Assembly: GCA_905236535.1 (NCBI GenBank)
Contig: CAJOQN010000006.1
Coordinates: 1 to 64,000 of the forward strand
DNA: 64,000 bases
Direction of reading: 5' to 3'
Source: an uncultured Bacilli bacterium
Lineage (GTDB): Bacteria > Bacillota_I > Bacilli_A > RFN20 > CAG-826
Positions 54,827 through 63,987 of the stretch are shown in pieces. The position numbers and the translations under genes are program-made. The notes under the pieces are model-generated. The model saw nothing but the letters and a program-made list of their open reading frames with translations, was not told where the DNA came from and ran no database searches. Within the stretch, counting starts at the first letter, position 1; every line of letters starts with the position of its first letter.

Positions 54827-55342
54827 TTATTTAGATTTTTTAACTAAAACACTGATAAGCATAACCATGCCGTAAAGAGCAATAAGGATACCAACAATGA
54901 TCCAGAACGTAGTAGCAAACTCTGGGACGGTCAAATAAAGAACACCGATAATGACAAGAGCGATACCAATAACTAATTGAGAGATACCGAGAACCAATTG
55001 CTTTTTAACTGCGGAATAAATTCCAAAGACAAATAAGGCCGCGCCAAAAGCGACGAGTAAAATAACAAGTAGATTAATCAATGTGTCAAAGCTGAGCCAA
55101 TTTGCGAGCAAAGAAATGCCAACTGCCAATAAAGCAGAAGCTAAGAATGTTGTCGAAAAAACTAATTCTTTGTTAGTGACAAATTTGACGACTCCGAGGA
55201 CTATTAGCAACGCTCCAACAACGACAAAAAGAATGCCGAAGTAAAGATTTAACACAGCGGTCACACCAAAGATAGCGATAAGAACGCCTAAAGCAATAAG
55301 AATGATTGATGTAACTACTTGAGAAAGTTTTGTATTATTCAT
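54827..55342 (-). CDS. DUF308 (HdeD-like) membrane protein
   Basis: A 171-residue protein made almost only of six helices with many Gly/Val/Leu, the HdeD-like DUF308 pattern. In E. coli HdeD aids acid resistance; the role here is unknown. ATG 55342 with GGAAGGAG; a TATAAT lies upstream. Confidence 0.8.
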   Translation of the reverse strand: MNNTKLSQVVTSIILIALGVLIAIFGVTAVLNLYFGILFVVVGALLIVLGVVKFVTNKELVFSTTFLASALLAVGISLLANWLSFDTLINLLVILLVAFGAALFVFGIYSAVKKQLVLGISQLVIGIALVIIGVLYLTVPEFATTFWIIVGILIALYGMVMLISVLVKKSK

Positions 55343-55404
55343 GTTTCTAACTCCTTCCGATACAATATTATACACACAATTAAAGATTTGTGAATTAATT
55401 CACA

Positions 55405-55447
55405 ATAAAAAGTACCCTTTCCTGATATCTAGGATTTGGGTACCTTT
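55405..55447 (-). terminator. Terminator of the rubredoxin-nitroreductase-DegV unit
   Basis: GTACCC...GGGTAC stem with an imperfect extension, followed by TTTTTATTG on the minus strand. Confidence 0.65.
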
Positions 55448-55451
55448 CTTA

Positions 55452-56336
55452 TTATTTAGCTTCTTCAGTAACTTCTTTACCAAAGAAATAGCAGCCGAAC
55501 ATTCCTGGGCCACAGCAAAGTCCAACGAGAGGACCAATGAATGAAGGATAGGCTTTAATATGAAGTTGTTCTTCAATTTGTTTCATTAAATATTTTTGTT
55601 TTTCTGAGCATGAAGCTTGGCAAACATAAACACAATCAGTCACACCTTCAATCATTCTTTCTTTGATATAAAGAATTGATTCTTCTAATGAGTTTTTAGT
55701 GCCCTTTGTTTTCTTATAAACATAGTTATTACCATGAATATCCGCCATAATCATTGGTTTAAGAGACATTAAATTTCCAAAGAAAGCAGCGGCCCCACTC
55801 ACTCTACCAAAAGCTTTTAAATAAGTAAGAGTTTCAACAGAGCCAACTTGATTAAATTTTTGTTTGTTTTCTTCAACCCACGCAACAACTTCTTCTATGC
55901 TCTTTCCTTGTCTTTGAAGTTTGCAAGCTTCGATGACTATCATCCCAAGAGCCATTTCTGCTCTACATGAATTAACAGAGATAAGCTTTCTTCCTGGGAA
56001 TTGTTCTTCCAAATCTTTTTTAACTAATTCAAAAATATTTCTAGAACCAGAAAGCGCGTCAGTGCAGGCAAGGTAAAGAATGTCTTTTCCTTCTTTTAAA
56101 TAAGGGGTGACTTTTTCAATAATTTCAGTTGTGGAAATTAACGAAGTATTTCTTTTAATTTTTGGATTTGCCACCCAACCATAGAATTCATCGTTTGTGT
56201 ATTCTTCCCAGTCGAGATCCGCGTGTTTTTCCACGCCATCGATAACGATACCCATACGGAAATATGGAATGTTATATTCCGCTCTTAGTTCTTTAGATAA
56301 ACCAGAACTGGAATCTGTAAATATTTGATAGGCCAT
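55452..56336 (-). CDS. DegV family fatty-acid-binding protein, second copy
   Basis: A 294-residue DegV protein: IFTDSSSGLSKELRAEYNIP, ACTDALSGSRNIFE and the end GPLVGLCCGPGMFGCYFFG. It should bind a fatty acid like FakB. The frame is open 43 codons upstream, but that DNA encodes the C-terminus of the nitroreductase in another frame; ATG 56336 with AAAGGAAC is the start. It follows the nitroreductase by ~40 bases. Confidence 0.87.
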   Translation of the reverse strand: MAYQIFTDSSSGLSKELRAEYNIPYFRMGIVIDGVEKHADLDWEEYTNDEFYGWVANPKIKRNTSLISTTEIIEKVTPYLKEGKDILYLACTDALSGSRNIFELVKKDLEEQFPGRKLISVNSCRAEMALGMIVIEACKLQRQGKSIEEVVAWVEENKQKFNQVGSVETLTYLKAFGRVSGAAAFFGNLMSLKPMIMADIHGNNYVYKKTKGTKNSLEESILYIKERMIEGVTDCVYVCQASCSEKQKYLMKQIEEQLHIKAYPSFIGPLVGLCCGPGMFGCYFFGKEVTEEAK

Positions 56337-56376
56337 AATATGTTCCTTTCTAAATAAACTTGATTTAATCTTATAT

Positions 56377-56891
56377 TTATTTAATCCAAAAGACACGATT
56401 GTCTTTAATTTTTTTCTCTCTATAGGCGTTAGGAAGAGCATATCCCAAAGCGACATGTCCAACACCTTCGTATTCCTCTAAATTAAGGTTTAAAGATGCG
56501 AACAACTTCGACCTTCTTCTAATTCGAGCTCTTCTTTTGCGCGGTGAATCCAACATGAACCAAGCCCTTGATTAGTGGCTTCAATCATCATGTTTTCAAT
56601 CATTGTGGAGCCATCATATTTTGAGAATGGACAATTCTTCACCGCCACTAATAAGATAACTGGTGCTCCATAAAAAGCGTCACCTTGAAAATTCAAAATT
56701 TTTGCATTGAGAGAGACCAACTTTTCTCTAACTTCTTTGTTCGTGATAGCGATTATTATACCGTTTTGAAGTCCTCTACCAGAGGAAGCCGCTAAACCAG
56801 CATTAATGACTTCTTGAATCTTCTCTTCTTCCACCATGCGGTCACTATCAAAAGCGCGGCAAGATCTTCTATTTTCAATTTCTTTTAGCAT
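56377..56891 (-). pseudogene. Nitroreductase-family protein, frameshifted
   Basis: Residues 1-~125 read NRRSCRAFDSDRMVEEEKIQ to GSCWIHRAKEELELEE, a small FMN nitroreductase. The frame then ends at a TAA at 56490. One reading frame shift near 56508-56520 restores the family end: LNLEEYEGVGHVALGYALPNA and FWIK, stop at 56377-56379. The 515-base span is one base short of 172 codons, so a single deletion, a sequencing error or a programmed -1 shift explains it. ~171 residues would be the normal length. Confidence 0.85.
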
Positions 56892-56924
56892 AATTTTTTA
56901 AAAAATAATGGGGGTTTGAGGCAT

Positions 56925-57083
56925 TTATTCCATTTTTTCGAACATTTCTTTGCCAACACCGCAAAGAGGGCAAACCCAATCTTCGGGGATATCTTCAAAG
57001 GGTGTTCCTGGAGCGATACCGCTATCTGGATCGCCTAATTCTGGATCATAAATGTGTCCACATAAAGTGCATTGATACTTCAT
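56925..57083 (-). CDS. Rubredoxin
   Basis: A 52-residue electron carrier. Two CxxCG-type knuckles (CTLCGH at 5-10 and CPLCGV at 38-43) ligate one iron; YDPELGDPDSGIAPGTPFED and PEDWVCPLC are typical. GGAGG lies ~7 bases before the ATG. It is followed by the nitroreductase, to which it could pass electrons or which shares a stress response (inference). Confidence 0.93.
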   Translation of the reverse strand: MKYQCTLCGHIYDPELGDPDSGIAPGTPFEDIPEDWVCPLCGVGKEMFEKME

Positions 57084-57120
57084 ATTGTTTCCTCCAATTG
57101 TCTATATTTAGAATACAAAA

Positions 57121-57150
57121 AAGAATTGTTTAATAACAACTTAAAAAATT
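57121..57150 (-). terminator. Terminator of the GT2 gene
   Basis: On the minus strand AAGTTGT-TATTAA-ACAATT followed by CTTTTTTG; overlaps the end of the gene. Confidence 0.5.
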
Positions 57151-57871
57151 AAGAAAGATAATGCTTTTTGTTTCTTTTGATTTTGAATAAATCTTTAAAG
57201 AATTTAATTGATGATTTAAAAGGAGATAGGGTTGATGTGCGATCATCGCTCCACTTCACTGGGAGAGATTTATAATTTTTATTATAAAGTTTAGAGATAT
57301 AGAGATATTCGACATCAAAGGAAAAGCCATCCATCTTCGATTTTTCAATTAATAGTTTTGCTAAGTCTTTGTTCATTCCTTTAAACCCACATTGAGTGTC
57401 TTTAACTTTAAAATGAAACATCATTCCAATAATGATTCTTGAACATTTCGAGATAAATCTTCTTTTAAAGGGTTGTTTGATAAGAATTTGACTTTCTTTA
57501 TCATATCTAGAAGCGAGGACTAAGTCGTTTCCTTCTTCTAAAGAAGAAAGACAACTATCAACCGCCTCTATATCCGTCGACATATCCGCATCCATAAAGA
57601 TGTAATAATCATCATCTAATGATTCTAATAAAAATTTAATACCTTCCCTGACTGCGTTGCCTTTCCCTTTGTTTGGATAATAAGAAATGGTTTTAACACC
57701 CGGAATAGCGTTGATCACATCTTCGGTCTCATCCTTGCTGCCATCGTTCACTAAAACAATATCAAAATGGTAATTATCTATCTTCTTTAGATAATCTTTT
57801 AAAGCCTCGACATGCCTTTTGATATCTTGGCTTTCCATATAACAAGGAATAATAATACCAACTTTTTTCAT
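57149..57871 (-). CDS. Family 2 glycosyltransferase (DPM/GtrB-like)
   Basis: A 240-residue GT2 without clear membrane helices. IIIPCYMESQDI and VLVNDGSKDET bind the nucleotide sugar; FMDADMSTD is the DxD metal site; KVKDTQCGFKGMNKD is the lipid-carrier-type glycosyltransferase block. It likely moves a sugar to polyprenyl phosphate. A CATAAT ends 7 bases before the ATG and there is no Shine-Dalgarno sequence, 30 bases after the acyltransferase stop. Confidence 0.85.
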   Translation of the reverse strand: MKKVGIIIPCYMESQDIKRHVEALKDYLKKIDNYHFDIVLVNDGSKDETEDVINAIPGVKTISYYPNKGKGNAVREGIKFLLESLDDDYYIFMDADMSTDIEAVDSCLSSLEEGNDLVLASRYDKESQILIKQPFKRRFISKCSRIIIGMMFHFKVKDTQCGFKGMNKDLAKLLIEKSKMDGFSFDVEYLYISKLYNKNYKSLPVKWSDDRTSTLSPFKSSIKFFKDLFKIKRNKKHYLS

Positions 57872-57878
57872 CTAATTA

Positions 57879-57884
57879 ATTATG
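57879..57884 (-). promoter_or_regulatory. Leaderless -10 box of the GT2 gene
   Basis: CATAAT, then TAATTAG, then ATG 57871. Confidence 0.45.
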
Positions 57885-57901
57885 TCGTAAATTTAAAAAT
57901 A

Positions 57902-59002
57902 TTAATAAGAATATTTTAGGAATCTAAGGGCTTTATATTTTGAAAGGAATTCACATAAAGTTTGAAGTCCATATGCAGCGAACAAACAAACAATAAACGG
58001 AATAATGATTAGATAATATTTTTCTCTAAAGATGTTATGCCCAATAGAGTCACAAATCCAATAAGTATAAAAGAAGAATTGGAAATGGAAGAGATAAAGG
58101 AAACTTCCAACTTTTCTCAGCTTTTTCATAACCTTGATAAACTTCTCGTTTTGAGAATCTATCAATAACATTTGATTCATGAAGAAGAACACAAAGATTG
58201 GCAAAGAAAGGAAAGCGTCTGGATAAACAAATATTTTGAGATTTAATGTAAGGAATATTTCTCCCGCCATAAGGAAATAGGCAAATGGAATAATAATTGG
58301 ATTCCCTTTGATTTTAAATGGTCCATATGAAGCAAAAATCTTTCCTAAAACAACATATAAAAGTCCTTGAAGAGGACAAATGTTTAATTGGAGAAAGTCT
58401 CCAATTGTGTAAAAGGCTTTAGAAACGGGATCTTCACTTAATGTGAATAACCCAAAATAGGCAGAATTAAGGCACCCATAAAGATACATTAATGAAGAAA
58501 TAACAGTCACCACAATTAACGATTTTTTCGACTTAATCGCGCCGGTTATTAAAACGCTTAAAACCAAAGTTACTAAATACCAAAATCCATGTGGAGAGCC
58601 CTTCCACAATGTGATAACCACATATTTAATGATTCCGTCCGTGTTTCCCGTCGTCCCCATATCCACGATATCTTCGATGACAAGCGGAAGACCAAGGATA
58701 TACCAGAAAGCATATAAAAATAATATTCTAAGGCAAAATTTTCCAATATGTCTCCACTTGTTTTCTGGATCTTGTTCAATTCTTTTAAATAACAAGAAGC
58801 TGCTAATAACAAAAAATAACGGGACCGCGATTCTTAACAATGCATGAATAAAAGATTGACCAAGCATCATCGTAAGAGAGGAACTATCAATCCCCGCGCC
58901 TTCGGTGGTCGAGCCACTAGGAAAGGCGTGTAGAGTAACAACCATCACAGCAGCGATACACTTGATCAAATCGAGAACTGGATAATATTTGTTTTTGTTC
59001 AT
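57902..59002 (-). CDS. Acyltransferase family 3 (OafA/YrhL-like) membrane protein
   Basis: A 366-residue protein with about ten helices. YPVLDLIKCIAAVMVVTLHA (residues 7-26) carries the family's conserved histidine, and AVPLFFVISSFLLF follows. The C-terminal extracellular SGNH domain of OafA is absent. It likely acylates surface sugars. Together with the GT2 gene it suggests surface-glycan modification. Start is leaderless: TAAAAT ends 7 bases before it. Confidence 0.86.
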   Translation of the reverse strand: MNKNKYYPVLDLIKCIAAVMVVTLHAFPSGSTTEGAGIDSSSLTMMLGQSFIHALLRIAVPLFFVISSFLLFKRIEQDPENKWRHIGKFCLRILFLYAFWYILGLPLVIEDIVDMGTTGNTDGIIKYVVITLWKGSPHGFWYLVTLVLSVLITGAIKSKKSLIVVTVISSLMYLYGCLNSAYFGLFTLSEDPVSKAFYTIGDFLQLNICPLQGLLYVVLGKIFASYGPFKIKGNPIIIPFAYFLMAGEIFLTLNLKIFVYPDAFLSLPIFVFFFMNQMLLIDSQNEKFIKVMKKLRKVGSFLYLFHFQFFFYTYWICDSIGHNIFREKYYLIIIPFIVCLFAAYGLQTLCEFLSKYKALRFLKYSY

Positions 59003-59009
59003 TATTGCT

Positions 59010-59015
59010 ATTTTA
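59010..59015 (-). promoter_or_regulatory. Leaderless -10 box of the acyltransferase gene
   Basis: TAAAAT preceded directly by TG, then AGCAATA, then ATG 59002. Confidence 0.55.
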
Positions 59016-59164
59016 CATTAAATATCTATTTATTTAAATTTTTAAGATATGGTTTAGAAGTGATTCTATTTATCACTATTCAGGTTGCGCAATTAAATAT
59101 TGTTTTATCTTTTCCTAATAAAACAAAATATATAATCAATTGTTAACACCAACAGGGTTCAGTT

Positions 59165-60583
59165 CTAGGAGTTTTCTTTCAATTCGAATGATATGAAATC
59201 AAAATGCCCTTTACCTTTATAGATGAATTTTAAAACGTCTTTTGCTAACAATTCACCTTTGATTAAAACATTATTGGATTCGTTATTAATGACCCCAATC
59301 AAACCGTTGGAATTATAAATTTCAAAATCCCCATTTAATTTTCCTTTGATATTTATTTTTATTGAGACTGTTTTGCTCAAATCAAAATATTTGTACACCG
59401 CGACTGAACCATTAGAGAAATTGGCTATATATTGTTGATCATCACGTTGAGTGATAAATGGTCTCATCCCTTTTCTAACTTTAAACATTAAGGAAAAATA
59501 AGAATTCTTTTTCTGGCTATAAAGCTGACACGCAATTCTGGAAGGATATGTCCCCACTCCTATTAAGACATTATCTTTTAAAAGGCCACAGCTTGTAAGT
59601 TCAGCTTGATAGAAAATACCATTTTCAAACTTAATAGTTTCCGCGCATGCTTGTCTAGAGAAAGCGTGTCTATTCGTATGTCGATGATAAAACACATAAT
59701 GTTTATCTTTGATTTGAATCAATGATCCATGCGTGTTTCCGGTTGGATTTTTTCCATCTTTAATTCCTTTCGCAGATAGACCAATATCGCCATTACTTAC
59801 TAAAGTTCCTTGATATTTAAATCCTTTTAAAGGGTTATCGCTTACCGCATAACAAAGTTCATGCCCATTAATTGAAGAATAGATGAAATAATATTTGTCA
59901 TTAAATTTACGCATTGAGCTGGCTTCAAAGAATTCGTGTCCTTCAAATCCTGTTCCTCTTGAGGAATGGACACTTGGCACACCAATAAAGATTGGGCCTT
60001 CTTTAATCGTTAACATATCATCATCTAACACAAAACCCATCGTTCCTCGTTTAGATGTTTTATGCCAACCCATCAATAACGGATTAGAATATCTTGGAGA
60101 AAATCCGGTATACATATAAATTGTGCCATCATCATCTTTAAATAATCCGGGGTCAAATTGGAAAGGTTCCTTTTTCTTTCCTAAAAGGGTTCCATCTTGA
60201 TATTTGACATGCCCATAATATTCATATTTACCCGCGGGTTCATCGCATCTAGCAACACAGATATATCCTTTACGGCCTAAAAAATAATACAAATAATATT
60301 TTCCGTCTTTTCCTTGAACGACATCAGGCGCATACATCGCATGATAAATTCCTTTTTTCCCATCTGGGTCTTGTTTTCTTTGATAGATGACACCTTCATA
60401 TTTCCAATCGCTTAAATCGTCGATAGGCGCGCTATAACACACATAATCTAATAAACAAAAACCTTCACCATTGAATTTATCATGGCTTCCATATAAATAG
60501 ACGCGGTCATTAAAAATATGTGGTTCTCCATCAGGAACATATTCGTTTTCGGGCAAAAATGGATTAAATACGAGTTTGTTCAT
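59165..60583 (-). CDS. GH43-family glycosidase
   Basis: A 472-residue five-bladed beta-propeller glycosidase. YVPDGEPHIF (general base Asp18), MYAPDVV (Asp near 93) and GHEFFEASSM (acid Glu) are the three catalytic-site blocks. The C-terminal ~150 residues are a beta-sandwich (carbohydrate-binding-like). No signal peptide, so it works in the cytoplasm on imported oligosaccharides, perhaps xylo- or arabino-type. A TGATATGAT lies 11 bases before the ATG; no Shine-Dalgarno sequence. Confidence 0.86.
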   Translation of the reverse strand: MNKLVFNPFLPENEYVPDGEPHIFNDRVYLYGSHDKFNGEGFCLLDYVCYSAPIDDLSDWKYEGVIYQRKQDPDGKKGIYHAMYAPDVVQGKDGKYYLYYFLGRKGYICVARCDEPAGKYEYYGHVKYQDGTLLGKKKEPFQFDPGLFKDDDGTIYMYTGFSPRYSNPLLMGWHKTSKRGTMGFVLDDDMLTIKEGPIFIGVPSVHSSRGTGFEGHEFFEASSMRKFNDKYYFIYSSINGHELCYAVSDNPLKGFKYQGTLVSNGDIGLSAKGIKDGKNPTGNTHGSLIQIKDKHYVFYHRHTNRHAFSRQACAETIKFENGIFYQAELTSCGLLKDNVLIGVGTYPSRIACQLYSQKKNSYFSLMFKVRKGMRPFITQRDDQQYIANFSNGSVAVYKYFDLSKTVSIKINIKGKLNGDFEIYNSNGLIGVINNESNNVLIKGELLAKDVLKFIYKGKGHFDFISFELKENS

Positions 60584-60624
60584 TGAATATAAACATCATA
60601 TCACGATAGTGAATGAAACATAAT

Positions 60625-60655
60625 AAAAGGACTGAAATTTAACTTTCAGCCCTTT
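60625..60655 (-). terminator. Terminator behind the gene remnant
   Basis: AAAGGGCTGAAA...TTTCAGTCCTTTT stem on the minus strand, directly upstream of the GH43 promoter region and behind the open frame ending at 60675. Confidence 0.7.
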
Positions 60656-60674
60656 GTGATAAATAATCTTTGTT

Positions 60675-60891
60675 TTATTCAGCAGCGGTAACTTTTAAAG
60701 CACAGATTTTCCAAGTCGCATCTGAATCTTTCAAGATTTCATAATTGTAACTGCCAACCTTAATTGGTCCACCTTTGCCTTCAGCAACATTGATTTTGAA
60801 GTTATCAAGTTCTCCGCCATTCATGACAGAGTGTGAAAGGAAGATCTTCCGCACACAATCATTATGGTTGACACAAGAGGAAATTTGTTTT
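60675..60891 (-). pseudogene. C-terminal remnant of a lost gene
   Basis: An open frame without a usable start and ribosome site reads on the minus strand into ...NGGELDNFKINVAEGKGG... and KICALKVTAAE, stop TAA at 60675, with a good terminator behind it. Its composition is gene-like. Upstream it hits a stop at about 60891, close to the start of the GH3 unit. ATG 60824 could start a 49-residue product but has no ribosome site. The 350 bases between 60584 and 60931 hold nothing else besides the terminator and the GH3 ribosome site. Confidence 0.55.
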
Positions 60892-60930
60892 TACTATGAG
60901 ATATAAACATATTTGCAATGGAGGTTCCAT

Positions 60931-63900
60931 ATGGCATTTAAATTCGGCAAGGCGTGGATTTTACGCATAGCCTCTGTTTTAACTGCTGCCGTGGTTATCA
61001 CAGGACTTTCCATAGGTGACAACATCGTTAAGATGAATGAAAGAAATCTTGATTCTATTTTATGTCCGCCTATCGTCCACGAAGATTCCTTAGAAAAATC
61101 AAGAGAAAGCGGCCAACAAATGGCCAAACAAATTGTTGAAGAGGGGGCGGTATTATTAAAGAATAATAATAACGTTTTACCTCTCGATTATGATGACATA
61201 GACAGAGTCAACGTCTTTGGCTGGGCTAGTATTGACTGGGCTTATGGCGCGAATTCTGGGTCCTGTTCAGGAAGAGTTATGGCAGAGGATTCTAAAAGAG
61301 AATCTTTAGTGGATCTTTATGATGCCTTAACAAATTATGATATCCAATATAATACTGAACTTAAGAACATGTACACAAATTATGCGTCTCCATACCTGTA
61401 TGCGCTTAAAGATCCAGGCTCTATTTCAAATGATAATGTCATTACATTACATGAGCCAGAAATCAGTGACGCTAATTATTACAGCCCTTCATTATTAGCA
61501 AACGCGAGAGCATATTCTGATACCGCGTTAGTGGTTATCACTAGAAACGCCGGTGAAGATATTCCTGCTGATAGAGCGATGAGAAAAGCGGGTAGAAATT
61601 ATGTCAATGAATCTAATAAGATTTATTTAGATTTATCCATTGAAGAAGAGCATCTTCTTACATATGTTGGGGAAAATTATGAAAATGTTGTTGTCATCAT
61701 CAACTCCCCGGCGGCGATGGATTTAACTTTCTTAAACACCATTCCTGGATTAGATTCCGCTCTCCAAGTTGGATTTACCGGCACTCATGGAGCGAGCATC
61801 ATTCCAGCCTTATTATATGGTGAAAAAACTCCATCCGGACATCTCGTGGATACCTATACTTATGATCGTTCATTAAGTTTTGCCTTCCGCGCGAAAAACG
61901 CTGCCCAATTTACGGGTTCCGGATTAAACGGAAAGAGATTCTTTGAATATATTGAAAACATCTATGTCGGTTACCGTTGGTATGAAACCGCCGATAAAGA
62001 AGAATATTGGAATGATTATACTCGTAATTTATTAGATGAAGAAGACCAAGAATATGAAGCTACTGGATATGATGCGGTTGTCGAATATCCATTTGGTTAT
62101 GGTCTTAGTTACACCGACTTCGAATATAAATTAGAAGATACATATTTCACCAAAAATGGAACACAAATTTCTAACCTTGATCCTGAAGGTGAATACCACA
62201 TCAAATTAAAAGTCACCAATGTTGGTAATAAGAGTGGTAAAGATGTCGCTCAAGTCTACTTGGAGGCTCCATATTACTATGGACAAATCGAAAAGAGTGC
62301 GAAAGCTCTTGTCGGATATGCAAAAACTATCGAATTAGAACCTAGTAAGAGTGAAATTTTAGACCTCGAGATTCAAATCTCTGATTGTATGTCCTACGAC
62401 TGCTACGACGCAAACTTTAATGGACATACCGGTTATGAATTAGATCATGGAAAATATACCTTCCATTTAGGTAAAAATTCCCATGAAGATATCAAGATGT
62501 ACGACACCAATGGAAACAACCTTGTTGATGGTCAAGTTTCATTCAACATTAACTCCACGATTGATGTCAACACCGATAAATATACTGGAGAAATTGTTGA
62601 TAATCTCTTCACTGGTGATGATGCGATTGATGGTTATCCAATCGACGCAGTGGAAGATGGATATCAACCAGAATATCTCACCAGAGCAGACTTCCCAGAT
62701 ATTAAAGAATATAACGGTGTTCAATCACGTGCATCCACCCAAGCTTTAAGAGATGCTTATTTCTTCGATCAAGCAAAGGGCGATGCTTGGGATAACGCGA
62801 CCGTCGATAAATTCGGCAATCCAGTCTTTGATGAGGAAGTCGTTTGGGGTCAAGACTATGGTCTTAGAATCGCAAATAACGGCCTTGTTACTGAATTAGG
62901 TTTCCAATTAGGAGAAGATTATGATGATCCTATGTGGGAAGAATTATTAGATCAAGTCACTGTTAGTGAAGTCTTAAATACCATCAATAAATCTTATGGC
63001 ACTCCTGCGGTTCCATCCGTTGGAAAACCTTTCTTAGCAGAAGTTGATGGGCCAGCCCAAATTAAATGTTATTATCAACAACCTCCACGTGGCACTGGTT
63101 ATCCATGTGCGGTCATGGTGGCCCAAACTTGGAACCAAGAGCTCGGAGAAGACTTTGGTTTATCATTCGCGATGGATATGAACTCCGTCTCCATCAATGG
63201 CTTATGGGGTTGGGGTGTTAACTTACATAGAACTCCAGTCGGAGGTAGAAACTGGGAATACTTCTCTGAAGATCCATTTATCTCTGGTAAAACTTTAGCC
63301 GCTGCGGTTAAGGGGTTATTAAAAGGTGGTAGATATTCATATATCAAACACTTCTGCATGAATGAATCTGAAACCAATAAAAAAGAAGGATTTACCTTTA
63401 CCACCGAACAAGCATATAGAGAATGCTATTTGAAACCATTCCAAATCGGTATCCAAGAAGGTGGAGCAGTTGGAATTATGACCAGCTTCAATAGAATTGG
63501 AGCCTTATATTCCGGTGGTTCTGAAGCCTCTATTGCCGGTGTTGTCCGTGGTGAATGGGGATTCAAAGGCGCGATCATTACCGACTGGGCTGACTTAAAT
63601 GGAAGTTATATGTCAATCGACCAACAAGTCCGCGCGGGTGGTGATTTAGGAATGAACACCCAACTCAATGGTTCTAGCAGTGTGAATTTCAATTATAGTG
63701 CGACCTCTTCTCGTAGATTGCAACATCAATTAAAAGAGGTCATGCATCACGTCTTATATTCCTGGTTAAGATGTCAATACTTAAACAAGGAATTCAATGA
63801 GAATCCAGATTCTGATATTAAGGTCATTCAAACCGCTTCTATTGAATCATTCAAGTGGTACAAGATGGTTCTTGTCGATGCGAACGTCCTCTTAATTGGT

Positions 63901-63987
63901 GGATGCGCGGTATTCGCCTTATTCGCGTGGTTACCAGTTAAGAAAAAAGAAGTTATCGTTGAGGGAGGAGAACAACAAAATGAGTAA
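60931..63987 (+). CDS. Glycoside hydrolase family 3, domain-permuted, membrane-anchored at both ends
   Basis: A 1018-residue beta-glucosidase/xylosidase-type enzyme. After an N-terminal helix (about 8-28), the GH3 C-domain comes first (about 55-330; EEGAVLLKNNNNVLPLD), then an Fn3-like domain (about 390-530; YPFGYGLSYTDFEY), and the catalytic TIM barrel last (about 620-960; GWGVNLHRTPVGGRNWEYFS, YIKHFCMNE, IITDWADLNG with nucleophile Asp885). A second helix (about 982-1003) and a short lysine/glutamate-rich end follow. The reversed order is known from some GH3 (such as Ruminococcus albus). ATG 60931 with GGAGG. Confidence 0.88.
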   Translation: MAFKFGKAWILRIASVLTAAVVITGLSIGDNIVKMNERNLDSILCPPIVHEDSLEKSRESGQQMAKQIVEEGAVLLKNNNNVLPLDYDDIDRVNVFGWASIDWAYGANSGSCSGRVMAEDSKRESLVDLYDALTNYDIQYNTELKNMYTNYASPYLYALKDPGSISNDNVITLHEPEISDANYYSPSLLANARAYSDTALVVITRNAGEDIPADRAMRKAGRNYVNESNKIYLDLSIEEEHLLTYVGENYENVVVIINSPAAMDLTFLNTIPGLDSALQVGFTGTHGASIIPALLYGEKTPSGHLVDTYTYDRSLSFAFRAKNAAQFTGSGLNGKRFFEYIENIYVGYRWYETADKEEYWNDYTRNLLDEEDQEYEATGYDAVVEYPFGYGLSYTDFEYKLEDTYFTKNGTQISNLDPEGEYHIKLKVTNVGNKSGKDVAQVYLEAPYYYGQIEKSAKALVGYAKTIELEPSKSEILDLEIQISDCMSYDCYDANFNGHTGYELDHGKYTFHLGKNSHEDIKMYDTNGNNLVDGQVSFNINSTIDVNTDKYTGEIVDNLFTGDDAIDGYPIDAVEDGYQPEYLTRADFPDIKEYNGVQSRASTQALRDAYFFDQAKGDAWDNATVDKFGNPVFDEEVVWGQDYGLRIANNGLVTELGFQLGEDYDDPMWEELLDQVTVSEVLNTINKSYGTPAVPSVGKPFLAEVDGPAQIKCYYQQPPRGTGYPCAVMVAQTWNQELGEDFGLSFAMDMNSVSINGLWGWGVNLHRTPVGGRNWEYFSEDPFISGKTLAAAVKGLLKGGRYSYIKHFCMNESETNKKEGFTFTTEQAYRECYLKPFQIGIQEGGAVGIMTSFNRIGALYSGGSEASIAGVVRGEWGFKGAIITDWADLNGSYMSIDQQVRAGGDLGMNTQLNGSSSVNFNYSATSSRRLQHQLKEVMHHVLYSWLRCQYLNKEFNENPDSDIKVIQTASIESFKWYKMVLVDANVLLIGGCAVFALFAWLPVKKKEVIVEGGEQQNE

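Noticed and set aside
56337..56465. 43-residue N-terminal extension of the second DegV protein
   Set aside because: The same DNA encodes the nitroreductase C-terminus in another frame, and the ribosome site fits ATG 56336.
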